A DNA stretch of 41,609 nt from Candidatus Rokuibacteriota bacterium (GTDB taxonomy: Bacteria > Methylomirabilota > Methylomirabilia > Rokubacteriales > CSP1-6), in contig JACQWC010000152.1 of the NCBI GenBank assembly GCA_016209635.1, forward strand, positions 1 to 41,609, written 5' to 3'. A program made the position numbers and the translations under genes. Below, piece by piece: positions 32,269-40,463 of this stretch. How positions within the stretch are numbered: position 1 is the stretch's first letter; each line of letters begins with the position of its first letter. Under the pieces are notes generated by a model. The model was not told the origin of the DNA. It did no database searches and worked only from the letters and a program-made list of their open reading frames with translations.

Positions 32269-32313
32269 CCACTGACACTCAGGAGGCGTAGGGCGTCCGG
32301 AGGAGGAAGGGGG

Positions 32314-32709
32314 CTAGAAGTTGCCCTGGAGCACGACGAGGCCCGTCGCGTCGGTGATATCGACCGTGGTGATGCCGCAGACCGGATCGACGCCCTCCGG
32401 CAGCCCCTTGTACTTACTGTCCAGCTCGAGCTCGCCGTCGCCCAGCGCGATCGTGATCGTTCCGGCCGGCAGGCCGTTGGCGAAGACCAGGTAGGTGGTC
32501 CCGTCCGCGACCCTCGAGTCCATGGAAACCTTGAAGCGCTGGCGCGAGCCGCGCGCCCGGACCTCGGCCTTGCCGCTCGTGTCCGTCGCCACGCCCGCGC
32601 TCGTCGGCGCAAGATCGATCTTCTCGCGGCAATCGGCGGCGGCCGCTTGGCCTGCCGCCGTGAAAGCCATCAGGAGTCCCGCCACTACCACCGTCGCGCT
32701 CTTTCGCAT
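32314..32709 (-). CDS. Small secreted protein of unknown function
   Basis: 131 residues with a clear signal peptide (MRKSATVVVAGLLMAFTAAG, then cleavage near AAA-D). Mature part about 105 residues, beta-rich, two cysteines (near the mature N-terminus and in GVDPVCGITTVDITD) that could form a disulfide. No family recognised. ATG 32709 has a good ribosome binding site (GGAAAGGAAA). A sigma-54 promoter at 32763-32778 on the same strand, plus the pilus protein downstream, points to a role in the same regulon, perhaps as an extracellular pilus-associated protein (inference). Confidence 0.75.
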   Translation of the reverse strand: MRKSATVVVAGLLMAFTAAGQAAAADCREKIDLAPTSAGVATDTSGKAEVRARGSRQRFKVSMDSRVADGTTYLVFANGLPAGTITIALGDGELELDSKYKGLPEGVDPVCGITTVDITDATGLVVLQGNF

Positions 32710-32762
32710 CGCGTTTCCTTTCCTGATCCGAGGTTCTGTGTGACTGCCTGCGGAAAGGAGTC

Positions 32763-32778
32763 AGCAACCCGGATGCCA
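32763..32778 (-). promoter_or_regulatory. Sigma-54 promoter of the secreted-protein gene
   Basis: On the minus strand TGGCATCCGGGTTGCT: TGGCA, five bases, TTGC with GG-N10-GC spacing, a near-consensus -24/-12 promoter. Transcription would start near 32752, 43 bases before ATG 32709. Confidence 0.65.
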
Positions 32779-33060
32779 GGCGGGTCCTCGAGGGGAAAGA
32801 GCCACACGGAGAATGAGTTACACCTCGACGCGTGCCGCAGGAACCCTGGACTTCCCACCGGCTTTTGCCCCCGCCCCGGCATTTGACCGCAGGCGCGTCG
32901 GGGTTCTCGATCTCGGTTGGTCCCGGTTTCGCAAAGGGCAGGGCGCCCCGATCCAGGGGAGCGTCCCAAGTGTGCGGGAGGAGAGCGATGGCATTCGACG
33001 GCGCGGTGACGGCGATGAGATCGGGGGATTTGCCAGCGGTGACTTGCCCGCCCGGGGGAT
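32779..33060. other. Divergent intergenic region between the secreted-protein gene and the histidine kinase gene
   Basis: No gene is seen apart from a possible N-terminal extension of the kinase from ATG 32988 (GGGAGGA at 32976-32982). The region should hold activator sites for the sigma-54 promoter. It contains one copy of a 13-base direct repeat (33022-33034), the second lying at 33053-33065. Confidence 0.4.
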
Positions 33061-33065
33061 TTGCC
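33022..33065 (+). repeat. Pair of 13-base direct repeats upstream of the kinase gene
   Basis: CGGGGGATTTGCC occurs at 33022-33034 and 33053-33065, 31 bases apart (about three helical turns), overlapping the -35 region of the kinase promoter. It may be a paired regulator-binding site, or simply coding if the kinase starts at 32988. Confidence 0.4.
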
Positions 33066-33089
33066 CACTCCCTCGGGATTGGTCATGAT
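33061..33089 (+). promoter_or_regulatory. Candidate sigma-70 promoter of the kinase-regulator pair
   Basis: TTGCCC (33061-33066), 17-base spacer, CATGAT (33084-33089). Transcription would start near 33096, twelve bases before ATG 33108. Confidence 0.4.
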
Positions 33090-33107
33090 AGATGCGCCGA
33101 CGAGCCC

Positions 33108-34553
33108 ATGAAGATCCCTCTCCCGAAGCCGTCCCTCATCCGGTCGTTCGCGCTGGCGAGCCTGCTGACGATCGCGTTCATCACGGGATTCCAGGTGGCG
33201 GTCCAGTGGGTGCTGCTCAGCGAGGACTTCCTAGAGTGGGAGCGGACGAGCGGCGCCGACGCGATCCGCGCCCAGGCGTCCGCGTCGCTCCGTGGCGAGG
33301 ATTTCGTTCGCTGGGACACGGCGGAGGCGCAGACGCGGTTCGAGCAGTTCTTCCAGCGCGCGCTGCTGAACCCAGAGGTCCTCCGCGTGAAGGTGTACAA
33401 CGCCGACATGCAGGTGGTGTGGTCGGACGAGCCGCGGCTCCGGGGCGCCCGGTTCCCCGACAACGCGCACCTCGCCCGGGCGCTGCAGGGCCAGACGGTC
33501 GCGCACGTCGAGCGGTCGAAGAAGCCCGAGAACCTCTACGAGCGGCACTTCGGGCAGGCGGTCGAGCTGTACATCCCCGTCGCCTTCTCCACCGGTCGCA
33601 CGCCGGGACTCGCCGCCGTCGCGGGCGTCGTCGAGGTCTACAAGAACCCCGCCCGCGTCCTCGCGAACCTCTCGCGCGGGCGGTGGGCCATCATCGGCGC
33701 CTCCCTGGCCGGCGCGCTCGTCCTTTATGCGGCGCTCTTCGGGATCGTGCGCCGCGCCTCCCGCCAGCTCGATGCCCAGCGGCAGGATCTCGAGCGTCAG
33801 ACCGAGGCCCTCGGCGCCGCGAACCGTGAGCTGCGCGCCACGCAGGAGCAGCTCCGCGCCGCCGAGCGGCTCGCCGCGATCGGCGAGGTCAGCGCGGCCG
33901 TGGCCCACGGCATCCGCAACCCGCTCGCCAACATCCGCGCCTCGGCACAGGTCGCGCTCGACACCACCGAGGGCTCCCCCGGCGTGGCGAAGTACCTCGG
34001 CACGATCACCGCCGAGGTGGACCGGCTGGATCGCTGGCTCCGGTCGCTCCTCGACGCCGTGCGGCCGTTCGAGCTGCGCCTCGGGCGGGTGGACGCGGGC
34101 CGACTGATCGAGGACCTCCTCGGCCTCCTGCGCGAGCGCGTGGCCCAGGGGCAGATCAAGCTGGAGGTGGCTCTCGCTCCCGATCTCCCCGCGCTGACCG
34201 CGGACGGGGTCCAGCTCGAGCAGGCGCTCCTCGGCGTGCTCGAGAACGCGCTCGACGCGCTCGGGCCCGGCGGCACGCTGCGCGTGAGGACGGCGCGCGT
34301 CGACGGCCTCGGGTTCCCGGCCGTCCAGGTGAGCGTCGAGGACGACGGCGAGGGGATCCCGGCGGACCGGCTCCGCCAGGTCTTCGAGCCCTTCTTCACC
34401 ACCAAGAGCAAGGGCACGGGCCTGGGGCTCGCGATCGCGCGGAAGATCGTCGAGGGCCACGGCGGGCGCATCACCATCGAGAGCGCGCCCGCCTCGGGGA
34501 CGACGATCCGGATCGTGCTCCCGGTGGAGAGGTCGGCGGCGCCCACCGCATGA
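33108..34553 (+). CDS. PilS/NtrB-like membrane histidine kinase
   Basis: 481 residues. TM1 about residues 11-36 and TM2 about 187-208 enclose a periplasmic sensor region, then a coiled-coil linker. The H-box is AVAHGIRNPLANIRASAQV with His about residue 267; the N-box is LLGVLENALDALG; the G-boxes are DDGEGIP and KGTGLGLAIARKIVEGHGG. The residue after the His is Gly instead of the usual Glu. An upstream in-frame ATG at 32988 has a better ribosome binding site and would add 40 residues; I keep 33108 because it gives a normal membrane-protein start. The response regulator overlaps its stop (ATGA). The family resembles PilS by context and NtrB by kinase core. Confidence 0.88.
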   Translation: MKIPLPKPSLIRSFALASLLTIAFITGFQVAVQWVLLSEDFLEWERTSGADAIRAQASASLRGEDFVRWDTAEAQTRFEQFFQRALLNPEVLRVKVYNADMQVVWSDEPRLRGARFPDNAHLARALQGQTVAHVERSKKPENLYERHFGQAVELYIPVAFSTGRTPGLAAVAGVVEVYKNPARVLANLSRGRWAIIGASLAGALVLYAALFGIVRRASRQLDAQRQDLERQTEALGAANRELRATQEQLRAAERLAAIGEVSAAVAHGIRNPLANIRASAQVALDTTEGSPGVAKYLGTITAEVDRLDRWLRSLLDAVRPFELRLGRVDAGRLIEDLLGLLRERVAQGQIKLEVALAPDLPALTADGVQLEQALLGVLENALDALGPGGTLRVRTARVDGLGFPAVQVSVEDDGEGIPADRLRQVFEPFFTTKSKGTGLGLAIARKIVEGHGGRITIESAPASGTTIRIVLPVERSAAPTA

Positions 34554-35974
34554 TCCCCGCGGTCCTCATCATCGAGGACGAGAAGATCCTCTCCGAGGCC
34601 ATGCAGGCCTACCTCGGCCGCCACGGGTACGATCCCACGGTGGCCGGCTCGGGGGAGGAGGGGCTCCAGAGCCTCCGGGAGTCCGAGGCCGACCTGGTCG
34701 TCCTCGACTACAAGCTCCCGCGGATGGATGGCCTCGAGACGCTCCGGCAGATCAAGCAGCTGGCGCCGGGAACCGAGGTGGTCATGCTGACGGCGCACGG
34801 CACCGTCAAGAGCGCGGTCGAGGCGATGCGTGCCGGCGCGTTCGACTACCTCACCAAGCCTGTCGATCTCGAGGAGCTGGCCGTCGTCCTCGACAAGGCG
34901 TGGAGCCACGCGCGCCTCCAGCGCGAGCTGCGCTACTGGCAGGACGCCGGGCGCAAGGGCGATCCCCGCGAGCGGATCATCGGCGACTCCGAGACGACCC
35001 GCCAGCTCCGGCGGCAGGTCGAGCGGCTGGCGTCGCTCGAGCGGGCGGAGGCCGGCGCGCCGGCCATCCTGATCACCGGCGAGACCGGCACGGGCAAGGG
35101 CCTCGTGGCGCGGACGATCCACGACCTGAGCCCGCGCGCCGACCGGCCGTTCGTCGAGGTGAACTGCGCGGCGATCCCCCTGGCGCTCCTCGAGTCGGAG
35201 ATCTTCGGCTACGAGCGGGGCGCGTTCACGGACGCGCGCGCCGCGAAGGCCGGGCTCTTCGAGGCCGCCGACGGGGGCACGCTCTTCCTCGACGAGATCG
35301 GCGCCATGCCGCTCGAGCTCCAGGTGAAGCTCCTCAAGGTCATCGAGGAGAAGTCGGTGCGGCGGCTGGGCGGTCTCCGGCCGAAGGTCGTCGACGTCCG
35401 GATCATCGCCGCGACCAACACCGATCTGGACGAGGCCGTGCGGAGCGGGGGCTTCAGGCCCGACCTCCTCTATCGCCTCAAGGTCCTCACGCTCGCGCTC
35501 CCGCCGCTCAGGGAACGGCCCGAGGACATCCCGCCCCTCGCGCGCCACTACCTGGCCCAGGCGGCGCGCGAGTACCGGCGGCCGAGGCGGCTCCACCCGG
35601 ACGCCGAGGCGCGGCTCGTCGGCTACCCGTGGCCGGGAAACGTTCGGGAGCTGGCGAACGTGCTGGAGCGGGTCGTGCTGCTCCACGAGGCCGAGGAGAT
35701 CCACGCCGACGACCTCGGGCTGGGCGAGGGGTCCACGGGTGGGGTGCCGCGCGGTGGCGCCGTGGACGCGGAGCGCGGCGCCGTGCGGGTGGACTTCTCG
35801 CGCGGCGGTGTCAGCCTCGCCGACCTCGAGCGGACGCTGATCGTCGAGGCGCTCAAGGCGGCCGGCGGCAACCGGCGCCGCGCCGCCGAGCTGCTCGACA
35901 TCTCCGCCGAGACGCTCCGCTACCGCGTCGAGAAGTACGGCATCGCCGCGGGCGAGGGCAGTCAGGCGCGCTGA
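34550..35974 (+). CDS. NtrC-family sigma-54-dependent response regulator (PilR-like)
   Basis: 474 residues. The receiver domain has Asp53 in VVLDYKLP as phosphoacceptor and Lys in LTKPVD. The AAA+ domain has Walker A GETGTGKG, the sigma-54 contact loop GAFTDA (about residues 224-229, in place of the usual GAFTGA) and Walker B GGTLFLDEIG. A C-terminal Fis-type helix-turn-helix (ALKAAGGNRRRAAELLDISA) follows. It opens sigma-54 promoters using ATP. Two sigma-54 promoter matches lie within 2.4 kb, in front of the PilX-like and secreted-protein genes. These are the likely targets, which makes this a PilR-type regulator (inference). Confidence 0.92.
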   Translation: MIPAVLIIEDEKILSEAMQAYLGRHGYDPTVAGSGEEGLQSLRESEADLVVLDYKLPRMDGLETLRQIKQLAPGTEVVMLTAHGTVKSAVEAMRAGAFDYLTKPVDLEELAVVLDKAWSHARLQRELRYWQDAGRKGDPRERIIGDSETTRQLRRQVERLASLERAEAGAPAILITGETGTGKGLVARTIHDLSPRADRPFVEVNCAAIPLALLESEIFGYERGAFTDARAAKAGLFEAADGGTLFLDEIGAMPLELQVKLLKVIEEKSVRRLGGLRPKVVDVRIIAATNTDLDEAVRSGGFRPDLLYRLKVLTLALPPLRERPEDIPPLARHYLAQAAREYRRPRRLHPDAEARLVGYPWPGNVRELANVLERVVLLHEAEEIHADDLGLGEGSTGGVPRGGAVDAERGAVRVDFSRGGVSLADLERTLIVEALKAAGGNRRRAAELLDISAETLRYRVEKYGIAAGEGSQAR

Positions 35975-35983
35975 GGGGCGCCG

Positions 35984-36607
35984 TTACTCCTGGAGGAGCG
36001 GCCGGAGGTACGGCCAGAGACGATCGGCGATCACGCGGTGCCCGTCGGCGTTCGGGTGGATGCCGTCGGGCTGGGTGAGCCGGGGCTCGGTGGCGACGCC
36101 CTCGAGCAGGAACGGCATCAGCGGGACCCTCGTCTGCCGGGCGACGTCGGGAAAGACGGCCGCGAACGCGCGGGTGAAGGCTTCGCCGTAGTTGGGCGGC
36201 ACGCGCATGCCGGCGAGGAGCACCCGGACGCCGCCGGCGCGGAGGCGGCCCACGATCTCGACGAGGTTGGCCCGCATCCTGTCGGTCGGCTGGCCCCGCA
36301 GTCCGTCGTTCGCGCCGAGCGCCACGATCGCGACCTCCGGCGCCGCGCGCAGCACCCACTCAACCCTGCGAACCGCGCCGGCGGTCGTGTCACCGCTCAC
36401 GCCGGCAGTGACCACGCGATAGGCGTAGCCCTCGCGCTTGAGGCGCGCCTCGAGGCGCGCCGGGTAGGCCTCGTCGGGCAGGACGCCGGAGCCCGCCGTC
36501 AGGCTGTCGCCGAGGGCGACGATGACGCGCTCGGCCCCCGTGGCGGCGCGCGGCGCCCAGGCGAGGATGCACGCGAGCGAGAGGGCGGCCAGCCGGAGCC
36601 CCTGCAT
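35984..36607 (-). CDS. tesA: SGNH hydrolase, TesA-like arylesterase/lysophospholipase
   Basis: 207 residues with a signal peptide of about 24 residues (LRLAALSLACILAW, then ATGA), so probably periplasmic. SGNH blocks: VALGDSLTAGSG (catalytic Ser), the Gly in VVTAGVSGDTTAG, ALGANDGLRG (Asn), and the Asp-His pair in PDGIHPNADGH. Studied TesA enzymes hydrolyse acyl-CoA, aryl esters and lysophospholipids. The gene is divergent from ybbA with only 14 bases between the start codons, the same arrangement as E. coli tesA-ybbA-ybbP. Confidence 0.9.
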   Translation of the reverse strand: MQGLRLAALSLACILAWAPRAATGAERVIVALGDSLTAGSGVLPDEAYPARLEARLKREGYAYRVVTAGVSGDTTAGAVRRVEWVLRAAPEVAIVALGANDGLRGQPTDRMRANLVEIVGRLRAGGVRVLLAGMRVPPNYGEAFTRAFAAVFPDVARQTRVPLMPFLLEGVATEPRLTQPDGIHPNADGHRVIADRLWPYLRPLLQE

Positions 36608-36617
36608 GTCGGCAGTG

Positions 36618-36623
36618 TAGTAT
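36618..36623 (+). promoter_or_regulatory. Candidate -10 box inside the ybbA start region
   Basis: TAGTAT (36618-36623) overlaps the first ATG of ybbA. A transcript starting about seven bases later would begin at the second in-frame ATG (36631), which would then be the true leaderless start. No convincing -35 box. Confidence 0.3.
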
Positions 36624-37320
36624 GAGCCGGATGCTGATCGCGATTCGCGACCTCGTCATGCGCCTCGAGAGCGGCGGCCGGCCCCTCACGATCCTCGACG
36701 GCGTGACGCTCGACGTCGACGCGGGGGAGGTCATCGCCGTCACGGGCCCCTCGGGGAGCGGTAAGTCGACGCTCCTCGGTCTCATCGCCGGCCTCGACCG
36801 CCCGACCAGCGGGTCCATCACCGTCGACGGCGTCCCCGTGACGCGGCTCGACGAGGACGCGCTCGCCCGGTTCCGCCGCCAGACGGTGGGCTACGTGTTC
36901 CAGTCGTACCACCTGATCCCCACCCTCACCGCCGCCGAGAACGTGGCGGTGCCGCTCGAGCTGGCCGGCGTCGGCCGAGCGCCTGGGCGGGTGCGGGATC
37001 TCCTCGCCGAGGTCGGCCTCGCCGATCGTGCGCACCACTACCCCGCCCAGCTCTCCGGAGGCGAGCAGCAGCGCGTCGCGCTGGCGCGGGCCGTGGCGCT
37101 CCGGCCTCCCGTGCTCCTCGCCGACGAGCCGACCGGCAACCTGGACTCGGCGACGGGCGCCCAGATCATCGATCTGCTCCGGGCGCTCCACCGCGAGCAC
37201 CGCAGCACGCTCGTCCTCGTGACCCACGACCCGGGGCTCACGGAGCCCGCCGACCGCGTCGTCTCGCTCCGTGACGGTCGCATCGTGGGCGAGCGCCGAG
37301 CGGCGTCCGCGCCCGCGTGA
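36622..37320 (+). CDS. ybbA: ABC transporter ATPase, YbbA/LolD type
   Basis: 232 residues. MacB/LolD-class ATPase: Walker A GPSGSGKST, Q-loop FQSYHLIPTLTAAENV, signature LSGGEQQR, Walker B LLADEPTGNLD and H-loop LVTHD. It partners with the large FtsX-like permease encoded next (GTGA overlap). Proteins of this class usually move or pull substrates in the periplasm rather than import. Start is ATG 36622 or the in-frame ATG 36631 (MLIAIRDLV). Synteny with tesA supports YbbA. What the complex handles is not established. Confidence 0.9.
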   Translation: MSRMLIAIRDLVMRLESGGRPLTILDGVTLDVDAGEVIAVTGPSGSGKSTLLGLIAGLDRPTSGSITVDGVPVTRLDEDALARFRRQTVGYVFQSYHLIPTLTAAENVAVPLELAGVGRAPGRVRDLLAEVGLADRAHHYPAQLSGGEQQRVALARAVALRPPVLLADEPTGNLDSATGAQIIDLLRALHREHRSTLVLVTHDPGLTEPADRVVSLRDGRIVGERRAASAPA

Positions 37321-39845
37321 CCGCGTTTCCGCTCCGCATGGCGTGGCGCGAGACGCGCGGCGGATGGCGCCACCTCGTCGTGCTCGTCGCCTCGGTCGGC
37401 CTGGGCGTCGCCGCGCTGGTGGCCGTCGACGGCTTCGCGACCGACCTCCACCGGGGCCTCGGGCGGGAGGCGAAGGCGCTCCTGGGGGGCGACATCGAGC
37501 TGCGCTCGACGCGGCCGCTCGACCGGGCCGCGGAGCTCGAGGTCGAGCGGCTCCGCCGTCGGGGCGCCGAGCTGACGCGCGTCCGGGAGCTGGTCGCCAT
37601 GGTCCGGAGCCCCGCCGACGGCCACACGCTGATGGTCGAGCTCCGGGCCGCGGCCGAGGGGTATCCGCTCTACGGCGCGGTCGTGACCACGCCACCGGCG
37701 CCGCTCCCAGCCCTCCTCGCGGGCGGGGGCGCTCTCGTCCAGCCCGAGCTGCTCGCCCGCCTCGGCCTCCGCGTCGGCGATCGGCTGGCGATCGGCTCCT
37801 CGACGTTCGTCGTCCGCGGCGTCCTCGTCGCCGAGCCCGACCGCTCGAGCCTCCTGCGGCTCGGGCCGCGCGTGCTCATCTCCGACGGGGCGCTCGAACC
37901 GACGGGCCTCGTCCGGGTCGGGAGCCGGATCCGCCACCGCACGCTCGTGCGTCTCCCCGAGACCCTCCCCGCCCGCCCCACGCGCGGCGACCTGGCCCGG
38001 CGGCTCCAAGATCCCGCGATCCAGGTCACCGCGTTCGACGAGAGGCAGGCCGGCCTCTCTACCTTCTTCGCCGAGCTCACGACCTATCTCCGCCTCGTCG
38101 CGCTCACGAGCCTGCTCGTCGGGGGGATCGGCGTCGCGGCCGCCGCCGGGACCTTCATCCGGCGGCAGCTCACGACGATCGCGATCTTGAAGTCGCTCGG
38201 TGCCCAGTCGCGGACGCTCCTCCTGACCTATGTCGTCCAGGCGCTGGCCCTCGGCGTCCTCGGGAGCGCGGCCGGGGCCCTCGCGGGGCTCGCCGCGTCG
38301 CCGCTCCTCGCTCGGGCCCTCGCCGGGATCGTGCCGTTCGCGCTCGAGCCCCGGTGGGAGCCGTGGACGCTCCTTCGCGGGATCGCCATGGGCATCCTCA
38401 CGACGCTGCTCGGCGCGCTCCCGCCGCTCCTCGAGATCCGCCCCGTGCCGGCGTCGCTGATCCTCCGCCGGGCGGTCGAGGCCCGCCCGCGCTACCACCG
38501 GCGGCGCTGGCTCCTTGCCCTGCCCGTGCTCCTCGGGTGCGCCGCCCTCGCCGTGTGGCAGGCGGGCTCGTTCAAGGTCGGGGGCATCTTCATCGCCGCC
38601 TGCGCGATCGCGCTCCTCCTCCTGGCGGCGCTCGCTCGGGCGCTCGTCCTTCTCGCCCGCTCACTTCCGCGTCCGCCAGGATTCGCGTGGCGCCAGGGCA
38701 TCGCCAGCCTCTGGCGGCCGGGGGGCCAGACGGTCGGCGTGACCCTGGCGCTCGGCCTGGGGGTGATGCTCCTCGTCGCGATGGCGCTCCTCGAGGGGAG
38801 CCTCGCCCGTCGGATCGACCACGAGCAGCGACGCGAGGCGCCCTCCTTCTTCTTCGTCGACATCCAGCCCGATCAGAAGGACGCGTTCGCGAGCGTCGTG
38901 CGGACGGCGGGAGGCGGGACGGCGCCGACCCTGACGCCGGTCGTCCGTTCCCGACTCGCCGCCGTCAACGGCCGGCCCGTGAGCCGCGCGATGCTGGAGG
39001 AGCGCCGCGCCCGGCAGGACGACCGCACCTGGTATCTCACGCGCGAGTACGTCCTCACCTTCGCCGGGGAGCCGCCGCCCGGGACCGTCGTCACGGCCGG
39101 GCGCTGGTGGACCCCGGCGGAGGCCGCGGCGGGGCTGCTGGTCTCGGTCGAGGAGGACGCGGCCAGCTACCTCGGCGTCGGGGTCGGAGGCACCCTGACC
39201 TTCGACGTGCAGGGCGTGCCGCTCGAGGCCCGCGTGGCGAGCCACCGGAGGGTCGACTGGAACTCGCTCTCGACCAACTTCTTCATGATCCTCTCGCCCG
39301 GCGCGCTCGACGGGGCCCCGGCGACCTGGGTGGCGACGGTCCGCGTCCCGCCCTCCGCCGAGCGCGGACTCCAAGACCGGATCACCGCCGCCTTCCCGAA
39401 CGTCACGGCGCTCCCCGTCCGCGACATCCTGGAGCGCGTCGCCGCTGTCCTCGACCGGATCGCGCTCGGGATCAGGGTGATCGCGCTCTTCACCATCGGA
39501 GCCGGGCTCGTCGTCATGGCGGGCGCCCTCGCCGCGAGCCGCTACCAGCGCCTCTACGAGTCGGTGATCTGGCGCGCGCTCGGCGCCTCGCGCGGCGCCG
39601 TGGCCCGCGCCTTCGCGGTGGAGTATGGTTGCCTGGGCGCCCTGGCCGCGGTCGGCGGCACGCTGCTCGGCTCGCTCCTGGCGTGGGCCGTGCTCAGGTT
39701 CGTGCTCGAGGTGCCGTGGACCTTCGAGCCTGTGCCGCTCCTCGGCGGCGTGCTCCTGGCGCCGTCGATCGCGCTGGCCGTCGGGTTCTTTGGGACGTAC
39801 CGGCTGCTCGGTCAGAGGCCGCTCGCGGTGCTCAGGCGGGAGTGA
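37317..39845 (+). CDS. ybbP: Large FtsX-like ABC permease, YbbP type
   Basis: 842 residues. N-terminal membrane helix (VLVASVGLGVAALVAVDGF) then a periplasmic MacB-like domain of about 230 residues. A first FtsX core follows (LRLVALTSLLVGGIGVAAAA with RRQLTTIAILKSLGAQ), then two central membrane helices, a second periplasmic domain (residues ~505-715) and a final FtsX core (IRVIALFTIGAGLVVMAGAL, YESVIWRALGASRGAVARAF). This duplicated FtsX layout and length fit YbbP. GTG start overlaps ybbA. With TesA on the other strand it likely forms a conserved envelope lipid or ester-handling unit (inference). Confidence 0.9.
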   Translation: MTAFPLRMAWRETRGGWRHLVVLVASVGLGVAALVAVDGFATDLHRGLGREAKALLGGDIELRSTRPLDRAAELEVERLRRRGAELTRVRELVAMVRSPADGHTLMVELRAAAEGYPLYGAVVTTPPAPLPALLAGGGALVQPELLARLGLRVGDRLAIGSSTFVVRGVLVAEPDRSSLLRLGPRVLISDGALEPTGLVRVGSRIRHRTLVRLPETLPARPTRGDLARRLQDPAIQVTAFDERQAGLSTFFAELTTYLRLVALTSLLVGGIGVAAAAGTFIRRQLTTIAILKSLGAQSRTLLLTYVVQALALGVLGSAAGALAGLAASPLLARALAGIVPFALEPRWEPWTLLRGIAMGILTTLLGALPPLLEIRPVPASLILRRAVEARPRYHRRRWLLALPVLLGCAALAVWQAGSFKVGGIFIAACAIALLLLAALARALVLLARSLPRPPGFAWRQGIASLWRPGGQTVGVTLALGLGVMLLVAMALLEGSLARRIDHEQRREAPSFFFVDIQPDQKDAFASVVRTAGGGTAPTLTPVVRSRLAAVNGRPVSRAMLEERRARQDDRTWYLTREYVLTFAGEPPPGTVVTAGRWWTPAEAAAGLLVSVEEDAASYLGVGVGGTLTFDVQGVPLEARVASHRRVDWNSLSTNFFMILSPGALDGAPATWVATVRVPPSAERGLQDRITAAFPNVTALPVRDILERVAAVLDRIALGIRVIALFTIGAGLVVMAGALAASRYQRLYESVIWRALGASRGAVARAFAVEYGCLGALAAVGGTLLGSLLAWAVLRFVLEVPWTFEPVPLLGGVLLAPSIALAVGFFGTYRLLGQRPLAVLRRE

Positions 39846-39873
39846 GCGGGCGGGTCTCCGGAGGGAGAAGGGC

Positions 39874-40257
39874 ATGTTCACCCCCCTCGGCCTCGATCAC
39901 ATCGTCCTGAGGGTACGGGACCAGGCGGCGTCCGAGCGCTTCTACGTCGACGTGCTCGGATGCTCGCTCGATCACGTGAACCCCCGATTCTCGCTCGTGC
40001 AGCTCCGGTTCGGCGAGCACCTGATCGACCTGCTCCCCGCCGGCGAGAGCCCCCCCGCCGGGGCCGCGCAGGGCGGGCTCGACCACTTCTGTCTGTCGAT
40101 CCGCTGCGAGGATCTCGGGACGGTCGCGGCGGCGCTCCGCGAGCGCGGCGTTCCGCTCGAGGGCGACGTCGTCGGCCGGCGCGGCGCGTACGGCGAGGGG
40201 CCGTCCCTCTACGTCCGCGATCCCGACGGGCACAAGATCGAGCTGAAGCCCCGCTGA
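39874..40257 (+). CDS. VOC (glyoxalase/bleomycin resistance) family protein
   Basis: 127 residues. Two beta-alpha-beta-beta-beta modules of the vicinal oxygen chelate fold: GLDHIVLRVRDQAASERFYV opens the first (His metal ligand), then RFGEHLIDLLP, GLDHFCLSIRCEDL (His) opens the second, and YVRDPDGHKIELK (Glu) closes it. Members include lyases, isomerases, dioxygenases and resistance proteins; the activity here is unknown. ATG 39874 has GGAGGGAGAAGG directly upstream. Separate from ybbP by 28 bases on the same strand. Confidence 0.88.
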   Translation: MFTPLGLDHIVLRVRDQAASERFYVDVLGCSLDHVNPRFSLVQLRFGEHLIDLLPAGESPPAGAAQGGLDHFCLSIRCEDLGTVAAALRERGVPLEGDVVGRRGAYGEGPSLYVRDPDGHKIELKPR

Positions 40258-40284
40258 CCGATCTCGTAGGCGGTCCCAGGCGCC

Positions 40285-40437
40285 CTACTCCAGGAACATC
40301 CGCTTCCAGCTCTCCAGCTCGTGCGCCGGCACCTGGGCAACTCCGTGGCCTCGTGCCCATGTCCGACCTCCTTGGCCACCATCATCGGTTAGTCCCGACG
40401 GTGTCCAAGGAAATCGGGTCCGGGTTATGCGCCTTTG
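40285..40437 (-). pseudogene. Possible C-terminal fragment of a decayed gene
   Basis: On the minus strand a frame without a start codon ends RGHGVAQVPAHELESWKRMF, then LE and a TAG stop (40285-40287). It is open for about 50 codons back to a stop near 40438. The last 20 residues look like a real helical protein terminus. I do not recognise the family. Upstream sequence loses sense quickly. Confidence 0.3.
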
Positions 40438-40463
40438 TCACCGGCCAGTCTTTCGTGGATGGG
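40431..40463 (+). pseudogene. Remnant of a short-chain dehydrogenase C-terminus
   Basis: The plus strand reads AFVTGQSFVDG, very close to the SDR ending S-x-F-V-T-G-Q-x-x-x-V-D-G-G. Nothing recognisable as the rest of an SDR precedes or follows. Probably leftover from gene loss; a chance match is possible. Confidence 0.35.
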
